From positions 1,302,001-1,366,000 of the forward strand of contig CAWGMO010000003.1 of NCBI GenBank assembly GCA_963823735.1: a stretch of 64,000 bases of DNA. The letters run 5' to 3'. Positions 30,326-38,684 of this stretch are shown here, in pieces. A program made the translations under genes and the position numbers. Source of the DNA: Actinoallomurus sp963823735. GTDB taxonomy: Bacteria > Actinomycetota > Actinomycetes > Streptosporangiales > Streptosporangiaceae. Each line of letters opens with the position of its first letter. Position 1 is the stretch's first letter. The notes below the pieces were generated by a model that had not been told where the DNA came from, did no database searches, and saw only the letters and a program-made list of their open reading frames with translations.

Positions 30326-31762
30326 GTGAGTCGCCGAGCAAAGATCGTCAGCACGATAGGTCCGGCCTGTTCCAGCCCGGAGCGGATCACCGCTCTGGTG
30401 GAAGCCGGCATCGACATCGCCCGGCTCAACATGAGCCACGGCACCCAGCAGCAGCACGAGGAGGTCTACGGTCTCCTTCGCGAAGCCGCGAACGCTTCCG
30501 GCCGCGGCGTCGGCATCCTCGCCGACCTCCAGGGCCCGAAGATCCGCCTCGGCCGTTTCGCCGACGGCCCCGTACGCCTCACTCTCGGAGACGAGTTCAC
30601 CGTCACCACCGAGGACGTACCGGGCAACCGCACCGAGGTCTCCACCACGTACGGCGGGCTGCCGGGCGACGTCGGGCCGGGTGACAGCGTCCTCATCGAC
30701 GACGGCCGCGTCGTCCTCAGCGTCACCGGCGTCGAAGGTCCCCGCGTCCGCACCCGGGTACTCGTCGGCGGCATGGTCTCCGACCACAAGGGCCTCAACC
30801 TTCCCGGCGTCGCGGTGAGCGTCCCCGCCCTGACCCAAAAGGACGAAGAGGACCTCCGCTTCGCACTCCGCCTGGGCGTCGACCTCGTCGCCCTGTCGTT
30901 CGTGCGCAGCGCCGACGACGTCGAGCCCGTACGCCGCATCATGGAAGAGGAGGGACGCGTCGTCCCGATCCTCGCCAAGATCGAGAAACCGCAGGCCGTC
31001 GAGGCCCTCGAAGAGATCGTCGAGGCGTTCGACGGCATCATGGTCGCCCGCGGCGACCTCGGCGTCGAGCTCCCGCTGGAGCAGGTGCCGATCGTCCAGA
31101 AACGCGCCATCGAGCTGACCCGCGAGAAGGCCCGCCCGGTCATCGTCGCCACCCAGATGCTCGAATCCATGATCAACGCGCCGCGCCCGACGCGCGCCGA
31201 GGTCTCCGACGTCGCAGGCGCCGTCTTCGAAGGCGCCGACGCCGTCATGCTGTCCGGCGAGACCAGCGTCGGCGACTACCCGATCGAGTCCGTACAGACG
31301 ATGAGCCGCATCGTCTGCGCCGCCGAAGAGACCACCCTGCGCGCCACCCACTCGCTCGACCGCGTACCGGAGACCATCGGCGGCGCCATCGCCCGCGCCG
31401 CCGCCGAGGTCGGCGCCACAGTAGGCGCCAAGGCACTGGTGGCGTTCACGATGTCCGGCGAGACCGCGCGGCGCCTGTCGCGCTACCGGTCACCGATCCC
31501 CCTGCTGGCCTTCACGGCCCGCCCGGAGACCCGCAGCCAGCTCGCCCTGGTCTGGGGCACCGAGACGTTCACCGTCCCGGAGGTCTTCCACACCGACGAG
31601 ATGGTCCGCCAGGTGGAGTCGGCCCTGCTCGACATCGGCCGCTGCCAGAAGGGCGACCGCGTCGTGATCGTCGCCGGCTCCCCTCCCGGCACGGCAGGCT
31701 CGACCAACGCCCTGCGCGTCCACCGAATCGGCGACGCCATCGCGAACCACCCGAACGGCTGA
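30326..31762 (+). CDS. pyk: pyruvate kinase
   Basis: Pyruvate kinase converts phosphoenolpyruvate and ADP to pyruvate and ATP. The 478-residue protein shows RRAKIVSTIGPAC, ARLNMSHG, ADLQGPKIRLG, the catalytic Lys in ILAKIEKPQAV, the Mg-binding GIMVARGDLGVELP, the nucleotide-site ATQMLESMI and ADAVMLSGETSVGDYP. The C-terminal domain follows. GTG 30326 matches the family N-terminus and lies 7 bp after a -10 box. A strong terminator follows at 31769-31802. Confidence 0.98.
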   Translation: MSRRAKIVSTIGPACSSPERITALVEAGIDIARLNMSHGTQQQHEEVYGLLREAANASGRGVGILADLQGPKIRLGRFADGPVRLTLGDEFTVTTEDVPGNRTEVSTTYGGLPGDVGPGDSVLIDDGRVVLSVTGVEGPRVRTRVLVGGMVSDHKGLNLPGVAVSVPALTQKDEEDLRFALRLGVDLVALSFVRSADDVEPVRRIMEEEGRVVPILAKIEKPQAVEALEEIVEAFDGIMVARGDLGVELPLEQVPIVQKRAIELTREKARPVIVATQMLESMINAPRPTRAEVSDVAGAVFEGADAVMLSGETSVGDYPIESVQTMSRIVCAAEETTLRATHSLDRVPETIGGAIARAAAEVGATVGAKALVAFTMSGETARRLSRYRSPIPLLAFTARPETRSQLALVWGTETFTVPEVFHTDEMVRQVESALLDIGRCQKGDRVVIVAGSPPGTAGSTNALRVHRIGDAIANHPNG

Positions 31763-31768
31763 GCACCA

Positions 31769-31802
31769 CTGAGAGTCCGGGAGCGTCCTCCCGGACTCTC
31801 AG
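31769..31802. terminator. bidirectional terminator between pyk and the convergent gene
   Basis: A perfect 15-bp stem (31769-31783 with 31788-31802) has a CGTC loop. It starts 6 bp after the pyk stop, and the minus-strand gene's stop codon lies inside the right arm. Confidence 0.8.
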
Positions 31803-32580
31803 TACTTCGGCCCCACGAACTCGTCCAACCGCGCCACCGCCTCCCTCTTGGCGATCGACACGTTGTTGCGATTGGAACGCCTCCAGGCGATGCCGAGCCG
31901 GTCGAGCGCGTCCGTGAAGAGACCCATGATCTCCGCCGACTCGTTGGTGAAGAAATAGCGCGGATATTCGTACCAGCGGTGGCCGCCTCGTACGCGATTG
32001 GTCGAGCGGCTCCCGTCGGAATGGATCAGGCCGCGGACGAACTTCTCGGTCCATTCCGCCACGATCTTCTCTTGCCAGGTGTGCAGGGCGACCGATCGCA
32101 TGTGCTTCTTGCCGGGGCCGCGCTGGGGAAACAGGCACGGCCAGTGCTTGGAGTAGCTGTTGATCTCCGTGCATCCCGCGAGCGGGAGGAGGCGGACCTT
32201 GTTGCCGGGCCGGATGGCGCGCATGGCGTCGCTACACTCGACTTGAGGCCGGGATACGCGTCGGCGCAGAAGACGCGTAACGACCAGACGCCCTTGGTGG
32301 GATCCCCGGCCGGGCTGACGCACCCGTCGCCGAGATAGAGCCCCAGTAAGTAGGCGTACTGGTCCTCTGGAGAGACCGCCGTGGCCGGCGTCGCGCAGCG
32401 CGGGCAGGGGGCTGCTCTTTCGGACTCGACGGGACGCCCCTGATCCACCCTCATCTGCCAGTCGCGGATGGCCCAGCGCGATATTCCGGTGCGCCGGCTC
32501 ACCTCGCTGACGGTGAGCCCTTCCGCCAATAGTGTCAATGCGCGTTCGCGAGCCGTGGCGTCGTACATGACGGCCAGCAT
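31799..32580 (-). pseudogene. HTH-LAGLIDADG protein, one frameshift
   Basis: From ATG 32580 (GGAG upstream) the frame codes for a helix-turn-helix (LLAEGLTVSEVSRRTGISRW), a Cys pair (CPRCATP) and a first LAGLIDADG-type motif (YAYLLGLYLGDGC). A base is missing near 32243 (expected AAGGTCGAG). After the shift the frame runs to 31799 through a second LAGLIDADG-type motif (FVRGLIHSDGSR) and a conserved-looking end (ESAEIMGLFTDALDRLGIAW). The corrected product is about 260 residues. Two LAGLIDADG motifs on one chain are characteristic of monomeric homing endonucleases, but the HTH makes a DNA-binding regulator equally possible. It lies directly downstream of a tRNA on the same strand. Confidence 0.7.
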
Positions 32581-32596
32581 GGCGCTCCGGTACGAC

Positions 32597-32622
32597 AAAA
32601 CCGCCGTCCGATTGGACGGCGG
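32597..32622 (-). terminator. terminator of the tRNA
   Basis: On the minus strand a perfect 9-bp stem (32622-32614 with 32609-32601) with a 4-nt loop is followed by TTTTG. It starts 11 bp after the tRNA 3' end. Confidence 0.75.
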
Positions 32623-32633
32623 CCTTTTGACGG

Positions 32634-32706
32634 TGCCCCGAGTGGGATTCGAACCCACACTATGCAGGTTTTGAATCTGCTGTCTCTGCCGTTGGACTAT
32701 CGGGGC
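32634..32706 (-). tRNA. tRNA with Leu (CAA) anticodon but short (class I) variable loop
   Basis: The minus strand folds into a 73-nt cloverleaf. The acceptor stem is GCCCCGA/TCGGGGC with discriminator A and encoded CC after it. The D-arm has a 3-bp stem and a loop with GG, the anticodon loop is TTCAAAA (anticodon CAA), the variable loop has 5 nt, and the T-arm is GTGGG-TTCGAAT-CCCAC. The last anticodon-stem pair is an A-C mismatch. Normal tRNA-Leu has a long variable arm; this one does not, although its anticodon reads UUG. It could be a real short tRNA-Leu-like species with special use. It has its own terminator and precedes the HTH-LAGLIDADG gene. Confidence 0.85.
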
Positions 32707-32797
32707 ATTTAACGTGACATCACGAGGGATGGCGCCAATAACTACGTTTGCCCGGTCTGTATGACCCCGCAGTGGGTACCAGGGTAGCGGGTCCGGG

Positions 32798-32803
32798 TAC
32801 GCT
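32798..32803 (+). promoter_or_regulatory. -10 box TACGCT, 7 bp before the ANTAR regulator
   Basis: The spacing to GTG 32811 predicts a leaderless mRNA and fixes the start. Confidence 0.5.
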
Positions 32804-32810
32804 CTTGCGC

Positions 32811-33416
32811 GTGACCGAGACCCCGCGCCGCGTTGTGATCGCAGAGGATGAGGCCCTGATCAGGCTCGACCTCAAGGAGATGCTGGAAGAGGACGGTTAC
32901 GAGGTCGTCGGCGAGGCCGGCGACGGAGAGACGGCCGTCAGGCTCACCGTCGAGCACCTGCCTGATCTGGTCATTCTCGATGTCAAGATGCCCATTCTCG
33001 ACGGTATCTCGGCGGCCGAGCGTATCGCCGCGGACCGGGTCGCGCCCGTCGTGATCCTCACGGCGTTCTCCCAGCGGGAGCTGGTCGAGCGGGCGCGGGA
33101 CGCCGGGGCGATGGCCTACCTCGTCAAACCCTTCACCAAGGCCGACCTCGTTCCGGCCATCGAGATGGCCGTGAGCCGGTTTCAGGAGATCAAGAGTCTT
33201 GAGGCCGAGGTCGGCACGCTCGAGGAGCGGCTGGAGACCCGTAAGGTCGTCGACCGGGCGAAGGGTCTGCTCCAGGCCGCGCACGGGTGGACCGAGCAGG
33301 ACGCCTTCCGGTTCATCCAGAAGACCTCCATGGACCGCCGTCTGACGATGCGCGCGGTGGCCGAGGCGGTCGTCAGCGGGGCCCTCACGGAGTCCTCCAC
33401 GGGCGACTCGGAGTAG
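32811..33416 (+). CDS. ANTAR-domain response regulator (PdtaR-like)
   Basis: The 201-residue protein has an N-terminal receiver with the acidic pocket in VVIAEDEALIRLDL, the phospho-acceptor Asp in LVILDVKMP, the Thr/Ser switch ILTAFSQ and the Lys in YLVKPF, then a coiled segment (EAEVGTLEERLETRKVVDRA) and an ANTAR RNA-binding domain (AKGLLQAAHGWTEQDAFRFI, then RRLTMRAVAEAVV). ANTAR proteins bind paired hexaloop hairpins in nascent RNA and prevent termination. This is the orthologue type of mycobacterial PdtaR (Rv1626), which works with the kinase PdtaS. No kinase is next to it. The GTG start is placed by the -10 box 7 bp upstream. Confidence 0.95.
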   Translation: MTETPRRVVIAEDEALIRLDLKEMLEEDGYEVVGEAGDGETAVRLTVEHLPDLVILDVKMPILDGISAAERIAADRVAPVVILTAFSQRELVERARDAGAMAYLVKPFTKADLVPAIEMAVSRFQEIKSLEAEVGTLEERLETRKVVDRAKGLLQAAHGWTEQDAFRFIQKTSMDRRLTMRAVAEAVVSGALTESSTGDSE

Positions 33417-33555
33417 AAAACCGCGACTGCGTGTGACCGGTCGGCGCCCGATCTGACCCTGACGAACTCACTCTGCGTGAGGTACTTCGGCGTACTCGTC
33501 GGTTATGCCACGGACCAGTAACGAAGCAGTAACACCATGGCTGGAGACCTACTCC

Positions 33556-33584
33556 TTGTGACCGGGAGATCGGTGTACTACATC
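33556..33584 (+). promoter_or_regulatory. promoter candidate of the liv operon
   Basis: TTGTGA (33556-33561), a 17-bp spacer and TACATC (33579-33584) lie about 100 bp before the substrate-binding gene. The rest of 33417-33685 shows no gene. Confidence 0.45.
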
Positions 33585-33685
33585 TCTGGCCCCCAGGAAC
33601 CGTGACGTAACGCCCCTAAGCCGAGTAGAGCGACCCTGGGGTGCATCGACGTACCCCGAGAGTTCGGACGGAAGGAAGAGCGGCC

Positions 33686-34855
33686 TTGCGTAGCAACTTC
33701 ATTAAGGTCACCGGCGTGGTGGCGGTGAGCGCGGCGTTGACGCTCGGCGCGTCCGCGTGTGCCAAGTCCAAGACCGATGGCGGCTCCAGCGGCGGCGACG
33801 TGACGATCGCGTTCGTCGGCGCGCAGACGGGCGACAACGCCCAGCTGGGCATCAACATCTCCAACGGTGCGAAGCTGGCGGTCGACCAGTACAACGCCAC
33901 CAACCCCAAGACCAAGGTGTCCCTCAAGCTGTACGACACCAAGGGTGACCCGGCGGTGGCCCCCGGCCAGGCGCAGAAGGCCATCCAGGACAAGGTCAAC
34001 GCCATCATCGGCCCGCCGTTCTCCGGCGAGTCCAAGGCCGTCGACAGCAACTTCGAAGAGGCCCAGATCCCGAACATCTCGCCGTCGGCCACCGCCGCGG
34101 CGCTCGGGAAGAACGGCTGGAAGTACTGGCACCGCGTCATCTCCAACGACGACGTCCAGGGCCTTGTCGACAGCGACGTCCTCAGCAAGACGATCGGCGC
34201 CAAGAACGTCTTCGTCGTGGACGACAACCAGGAGTACAGCGTCGGCCTGGCCGACACGGTCGCCGCCAACCTGAAGACGGCGGGCGTCACGACCGGGCGC
34301 GACAAGATCGACCCGAAGGCGACGGACTACTCGTCCACCGTCAACAAGGTCAAGAGCTCCGGGGCGACCGCCCTGTTCTACGGCGGTTACTACGCCGAGG
34401 GCGGCAAGTTCCTCAAGCAGCTCCGTGACTCGGGCTTCAAGGGCAAGTTCCTGTCCGACGACGGCGCTCTGGACGCGGGCCTGATCAAGGCGGCCGGCGC
34501 CAACCAGGCGGAAGGCGCGCTGCTGTCCTGCGCCTGCCAGTCGATCAACCCGACGGCCTCCAACCCGGCGGTCAAGAAGTTCATCGACGACTACAAGGCG
34601 AAGTTCGGCGCCGACCAGGGCACCTACTCCGCCGAGGGCTTCGACGTGGCCAACATCTACCTGGACGCCATCAAGGCCGGGAAGACGAAGGCTTCGGACA
34701 TCAACGACTACCTGAAGACGGTCAACTACACGGGCGTCTCCAAGCCGATCCAGTTCTCGCCGACCGGTGAGATCCAGGCCAAGCAGATCTTCCTGTTCGA
34801 GATCAAGAGCGGGAAGCTGGCCTTCCTTGGCGACGCCTCAAAGGTGAAGCCCTAG
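33686..34855 (+). CDS. livK: branched-chain amino acid ABC transporter, substrate-binding lipoprotein
   Basis: The 389-residue protein begins at TTG 33686 behind GGAAGGAAG. It has a lipoprotein signal ending in the lipobox-like LGASAC, so Lgt (10.0 kb) can modify it. The mature part is a type I periplasmic-binding fold: VTIAFVGAQTGDNAQLG, YDTKGDPAVAPGQAQKAI, VNAIIGPPFSGES, SPSATAAAL, VFVVDDNQEYSVGLAD and YSAEGFDVANIYLDAI. It binds Leu/Ile/Val or related amino acids outside the membrane and delivers them to LivHMGF, whose genes follow. A hairpin in the livK-livH gap probably keeps livK expression above that of the permease genes. Confidence 0.95.
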   Translation: MRSNFIKVTGVVAVSAALTLGASACAKSKTDGGSSGGDVTIAFVGAQTGDNAQLGINISNGAKLAVDQYNATNPKTKVSLKLYDTKGDPAVAPGQAQKAIQDKVNAIIGPPFSGESKAVDSNFEEAQIPNISPSATAAALGKNGWKYWHRVISNDDVQGLVDSDVLSKTIGAKNVFVVDDNQEYSVGLADTVAANLKTAGVTTGRDKIDPKATDYSSTVNKVKSSGATALFYGGYYAEGGKFLKQLRDSGFKGKFLSDDGALDAGLIKAAGANQAEGALLSCACQSINPTASNPAVKKFIDDYKAKFGADQGTYSAEGFDVANIYLDAIKAGKTKASDINDYLKTVNYTGVSKPIQFSPTGEIQAKQIFLFEIKSGKLAFLGDASKVKP

Positions 34856-34890
34856 CGGCCCGAACACCTAGCTCGCTAGGTCGAACAGGC

Positions 34891-34920
34891 GGGGCGGGAG
34901 CGCCACGGCGTTCCCGCCCC
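34891..34920 (+). terminator. attenuating hairpin between livK and livH
   Basis: A 12-position stem (34891-34902 with 34909-34920, one G-U pair) is followed by TGTCTATT, just before the livH ribosome binding site. A second small dyad, CCTAGCTCGCTAGG, lies at 34867-34880. Partial termination here would give more substrate-binding protein than permease. Confidence 0.65.
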
Positions 34921-34939
34921 TGTCTATTGAGGAATCGAT

Positions 34940-35905
34940 GTGCTTCACGACTTCACCTCTTCCTTCTGGGCCAACACGATCGACGGCTTGACCGTCGGTG
35001 CGATCTACGCCCTGGTCGCCCTCGGCTACACGATGGTCTACGGCGTCCTGCGGCTGATCAACTTCGCCCACTCCGAAATCTTCATGATCGGTACGTTCGG
35101 CGGGCTGACCATGATCCAGGCGGCGGGCATGCACGGCCCGTACGGCGGGATCATGCTGATCGGCGTCCTCGTCGCGTGCCTGGTCGCCTCGATGGCCGCG
35201 GCCGGTGGTTCGGCCGTCGTCCTGGAGTTCGTCGCGTACCGCCCGTTGCGTAAGAAGGGGTCGTCTCGGTTGGCGGCCCTGATCTCCGCGATCGGCGCCT
35301 CACTCTTCCTGCAGGAGTTCTTCGCCACGGTGGTCGTCCCGCGCTTCTTCGGGAACGGCCGTGGCCGTGACTACATCGGCGTGACCCGCCTGATGAACAA
35401 GTCGAGCCTGTTCCACTTCGGTTCGGCCGACGTACGCAACGACAAGGTTCTGATCCTGGTCGCCGCGGTCGTGATGATGATCGCGCTGGACAGGTTCGTG
35501 AACGGCACCAAGCTGGGCCGCGGTATCCGGGCGACAGCCCAGGACCCGGAGACCGCGGTGCTGCTCGGCGTCAACATCAACAAGGTCGTCGTGGTGACGT
35601 TCCTCGTCGGCGGGATCATGGCCGGCGCGGCCGGTTTCTTCTGGATCCTGTTCTATGAGGTCACCAAGTTCAATATCGGGTTCATCTTGGGGATCAAGGC
35701 GTTCACGGCGGCGGTGCTCGGCGGCATCGGCAACCTGCGGGGCGCTCTGGTCGGCGGGTTCGTCCTCGGTCTCGTGGAGAACTACGGCGGCTCGATCTTC
35801 GGATCCCAGTGGAAGGACGTCATCGCGTTCACGATGCTGGTCGTCATCCTGATGTTCCGTCCCACCGGCATTCTCGGTGAGTCCCTCCAGCAGGCGCGCG
35901 CATGA
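34940..35905 (+). CDS. livH: branched-chain amino acid ABC transporter permease LivH
   Basis: The 321-residue integral membrane protein has eight or so helices and the LivH hallmarks: GAIYALVALGYTMVYGVLRL at the start, INFAHSEIFMIG (the conserved N-F-A-H-G/S segment), GRGIRATAQDPETAVLLGV (the cytoplasmic EAA-like loop) and FTAAVLGGIGNLRGALVGG near the end. GTG 34940 follows TGAGGAAT. Its last bases overlap the livM ATG (ATGA at 35902), so permease subunits are translated together. Confidence 0.96.
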   Translation: MLHDFTSSFWANTIDGLTVGAIYALVALGYTMVYGVLRLINFAHSEIFMIGTFGGLTMIQAAGMHGPYGGIMLIGVLVACLVASMAAAGGSAVVLEFVAYRPLRKKGSSRLAALISAIGASLFLQEFFATVVVPRFFGNGRGRDYIGVTRLMNKSSLFHFGSADVRNDKVLILVAAVVMMIALDRFVNGTKLGRGIRATAQDPETAVLLGVNINKVVVVTFLVGGIMAGAAGFFWILFYEVTKFNIGFILGIKAFTAAVLGGIGNLRGALVGGFVLGLVENYGGSIFGSQWKDVIAFTMLVVILMFRPTGILGESLQQARA

Positions 35906-37080
35906 ACGCCACCGAGTGGATCCTGCTCCTCGTCGTCATCGCGATCATCGCGGGTGTCAGCATCGCCCACGACAAGGCGGGCGACCAGTTCTCGCGCCGT
36001 TGGGCGAAGACCCCGTGGTTCGGCCGCTGGGGCATTTACATCCTGATCATCGTCGCCGCGCTGCTGCTGCCGTACAGCGGGCTCGCGCCGATCATGTCGC
36101 CGGACTCGGACTGGCCGACGATCCTGTTCTATCCGATCGGCGTGTTCGTCCTGTTGGCCATCGGGTTGAACGTCGTGGTCGGCTATTCGGGAATGCTCGA
36201 CCTCGGGTACGTCGCGTTCTGGGCGATCGGCGCGTACTGGATGGCGGAGCTGTCCACGCGCTATCACTGGAGCTTCTGGGAGATCCTGCCCATCGGCATC
36301 GTGATGGCGGCGGTGTCCGGCGTCATCCTGGGTGCTCCGACCTTGCGGTTGCGCGGTGACTATCTGGCCATCGTCACGCTGGGGTTCGGGGAGATCGTCC
36401 GGAAGATCGCGGAGAACAGCACGTATCTCGGCGGTACCCGTGGCGTCAACAACATCCCGCACCCGCCCAGCGACCAGAACGGCCCGGTGGTGGGCACCGT
36501 CGAGATCCTGAAGTGGACGATCGTCGACGCGCGCCCGTTCTACTACCTGCTCGTCCTGCTGATCGTGGTCATGGTCATCTTCGTGAAGCGGCTGGAGAAG
36601 AGCCGTGTCGGCCGCGCGTGGGCCGCGATTCGCGAGGACGAGGACGCCGCCGAGGTGATGGGCGTCCCGACGTTCAAGTACAAGCTGCTGGCGTTCGCCA
36701 TCGGCGCGGCCGTCGGTGGCAGCGCGGGTGTCATGTGGGCGTCGAAGGTGTCGTTCATGAGCCCGGATGAGTTCCCGTTCCTGCTGTCCGCCACGATTCT
36801 GGCGGCGGTCGTGCTGGGTGGTTCGGGCAACCTGAGCGGTGTCATGTTCGGCGCGTTCCTGGTGGCGTGGATGCCGGAGCGTTTCCGTAGCTTCCAGAAC
36901 TACCGTGACCTCGCGTTCGGCGCCGTGCTGGTGCTGATGATGACGCTGCGTCCCGAGGGTCTGATCCCGTCGAGACGGCGCAAGGCCGAGATGGCCGAGG
37001 GCACGGGCGGAATGGGAAGCTTGGGGGCCGAGGTCGCTGATCCGACGAGCGGCGCGGGTGCGGAGGTGAGCCAGTCGTGA
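35902..37080 (+). CDS. livM: branched-chain amino acid ABC transporter permease LivM
   Basis: The 392-residue permease has several membrane segments and the family core: IGLNVVVGYSGMLDLGYVAF, LRLRGDYLAIVTLGFGEIVR, RAWAAIREDEDAAEVMGV (EAA-like loop) and ILAAVVLGGSGNLSGVMFGA. The C-terminal ~40 residues after RPEGLIPSRRRK are a polar, Gly/Glu/Ser-rich tail. It overlaps livH upstream and livG downstream by four bases each. Confidence 0.96.
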   Translation: MNATEWILLLVVIAIIAGVSIAHDKAGDQFSRRWAKTPWFGRWGIYILIIVAALLLPYSGLAPIMSPDSDWPTILFYPIGVFVLLAIGLNVVVGYSGMLDLGYVAFWAIGAYWMAELSTRYHWSFWEILPIGIVMAAVSGVILGAPTLRLRGDYLAIVTLGFGEIVRKIAENSTYLGGTRGVNNIPHPPSDQNGPVVGTVEILKWTIVDARPFYYLLVLLIVVMVIFVKRLEKSRVGRAWAAIREDEDAAEVMGVPTFKYKLLAFAIGAAVGGSAGVMWASKVSFMSPDEFPFLLSATILAAVVLGGSGNLSGVMFGAFLVAWMPERFRSFQNYRDLAFGAVLVLMMTLRPEGLIPSRRRKAEMAEGTGGMGSLGAEVADPTSGAGAEVSQS

Positions 37081-37910
37081 GCGAGATCGACGACGGTACG
37101 GACGGCACGCCCGTGGAGGAGCCCGTGGCTCCCGCGGGACGCCCTCTGCTCAAGCTGAAGGACCTGACGATGCGCTTCGGCGGCGTCGTGGCCCTGAACG
37201 AGGTCAACCTGGAGATCCGCGAGGGTGAGATCTTCGCTCTCATCGGCCCGAACGGCGCCGGCAAGACGACGGTGTTCAACACCGTCACCGGCGTCTACCG
37301 GCCGACGTCGGGCGAGGTCGCCTTCGACGGTGACCGGATCAACGGCCTGCAGCGGTACAAGGTGACCAAGCGCGGCATCGCCCGTACGTTCCAGAACATC
37401 CGGCTGTTCCACAACATGTCGGCGCTGGAGAACGTCATGGTCGGGGCCGACGTGCATCACCGGGCCGGGATGGTCAGTGTGGCGCTGGGCCTGCCGTGGC
37501 ACCGGCGCGCGGAGCGTGAGGGCCGGCGCATCGGCAACGAGCTGCTGGAGTTCGTCGGCATCGCGCATCGGGCCGGTGAAGACGCGCGCAACCTCCCGTA
37601 CGGCGACCAGCGCCGGCTGGAGATCGCGCGGGCGCTCGCCACGAACCCGAAGCTGTTGCTGCTCGACGAGCCGGCCGCCGGCATGAACCCGGCGGAGAAG
37701 CGCAGCCTGCAGGATCTGATCCGCAAGATCAGGGACGCGGGCCGTACGGTGCTGCTCATCGAGCACGACATGGGCCTGGTCATGGGCATCAGCGACCGGG
37801 TGGCGGTGCTGGACTTCGGCCAGAAGATCGCCGATGGCCTGCCGGCCGAGGTGCAGAACGACCCGAGGGTCATCGAGGCGTATCTGGGGGCTCCGGCCAA
37901 TGCTTCTTGA
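37077..37910 (+). CDS. livG: branched-chain amino acid ABC transporter ATPase LivG
   Basis: The 277-residue ATPase shows Walker A GPNGAGKTT, the Q-loop region with ARTFQNIRLFHNMSALENV, the LivG signature LPYGDQRRLEIARAL, Walker B LLLLDEPAAGMNP and the H-switch LIEHDMG. The start gives an N-terminal extension of about 20 residues before LLKLKDLTMRFGG. Its stop overlaps livF by 11 bases. Confidence 0.97.
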   Translation: MSEIDDGTDGTPVEEPVAPAGRPLLKLKDLTMRFGGVVALNEVNLEIREGEIFALIGPNGAGKTTVFNTVTGVYRPTSGEVAFDGDRINGLQRYKVTKRGIARTFQNIRLFHNMSALENVMVGADVHHRAGMVSVALGLPWHRRAEREGRRIGNELLEFVGIAHRAGEDARNLPYGDQRRLEIARALATNPKLLLLDEPAAGMNPAEKRSLQDLIRKIRDAGRTVLLIEHDMGLVMGISDRVAVLDFGQKIADGLPAEVQNDPRVIEAYLGAPANAS

Positions 37911-38643
37911 GCTGCGGGACATCCATGTCCACTACGGCAAGATCGAGGCCCTGAAGGGGATCTCGCTGGAGGTCGACGAGGGCGAGATCGTGTCCCTCAT
38001 CGGCGCCAACGGCGCGGGCAAGACGACCACGCTGAAGACGATCTCCGGGCTGCGTCCGCTGTCGTCGGGTTCGATCCATTTCGACGGTCATGACATCAGC
38101 AAGATGGCCGGCCACCGGCGGGTGCTCGCGGGCATCGGGCAGGCGCCCGAGGGCCGGGGGATCTTCCCCGGCATGACGGTGCACGAGAACCTCCTGATGG
38201 GCGCGTACGCGCGTAAGGACGACCACTCCAAGGAGCTGGCGGAGGCGTACGAGCTGTTCCCGCGTCTTCAGGAGCGTCGTACGCAGGCGGCGGGCACGAT
38301 GTCCGGCGGCGAGCAGCAGATGCTGGCGATCGGCCGTGCGCTGATGGCCAAGCCGAAGGTGCTGCTGCTGGACGAGCCGTCGATGGGGCTGGCCCCGATG
38401 CTGGTCCAGCAGATCTTCTCGATCATCGAGGAGATCAACCGGCGTGGTACGACGGTGCTGCTCGTGGAGCAGAACGCCCAGCAGGCGTTGCGGCTCGCGC
38501 ACCGGGCGTACGTCCTGGAGACCGGGCACGTCGTGAAGAGCGCGCCGGCGGCGGAGCTGCTGGACGACCCGCAGGTGCGCGCGGCGTACCTCGGCGGCGA
38601 CCTCGGGGTCAGTGACTCCGAGGACAGCGCTCAGGCCACGTGA
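37900..38643 (+). CDS. livF: branched-chain amino acid ABC transporter ATPase LivF
   Basis: The 247-residue ATPase shows LLELRDIHVHYGKIEALKG, Walker A GANGAGKTT, the LivF-type QAPEGRGIFPGMTVHENL, the signature MSGGEQQMLAIGRAL, Walker B LLLDEPSMGLAP and the switch LVEQNA (Gln-Asn in place of His-Asp, usual in LivF). It closes the livKHMGF operon and is followed at once by a bidirectional terminator. Confidence 0.97.
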   Translation: MLLELRDIHVHYGKIEALKGISLEVDEGEIVSLIGANGAGKTTTLKTISGLRPLSSGSIHFDGHDISKMAGHRRVLAGIGQAPEGRGIFPGMTVHENLLMGAYARKDDHSKELAEAYELFPRLQERRTQAAGTMSGGEQQMLAIGRALMAKPKVLLLDEPSMGLAPMLVQQIFSIIEEINRRGTTVLLVEQNAQQALRLAHRAYVLETGHVVKSAPAAELLDDPQVRAAYLGGDLGVSDSEDSAQAT

Positions 38644-38650
38644 GGTGAGC

Positions 38651-38684
38651 GGGGGCCTCTCTCCCTCAGGGGAGGGGGGCCTCC
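38651..38684. terminator. bidirectional terminator after livF
   Basis: A 15-position stem with some G-U pairs (38651-38665 with 38670-38684) and loop TCAG starts 7 bp after livF. The stop of the convergent lipoprotein gene (38666) lies in the loop. Confidence 0.65.

Noticed and set aside
31799..32706. Integrated element or prophage end at the tRNA
   Set aside because: There is no integrase, no excisionase and no repeated tRNA 3' end that I could find; only the HTH-LAGLIDADG gene is present.
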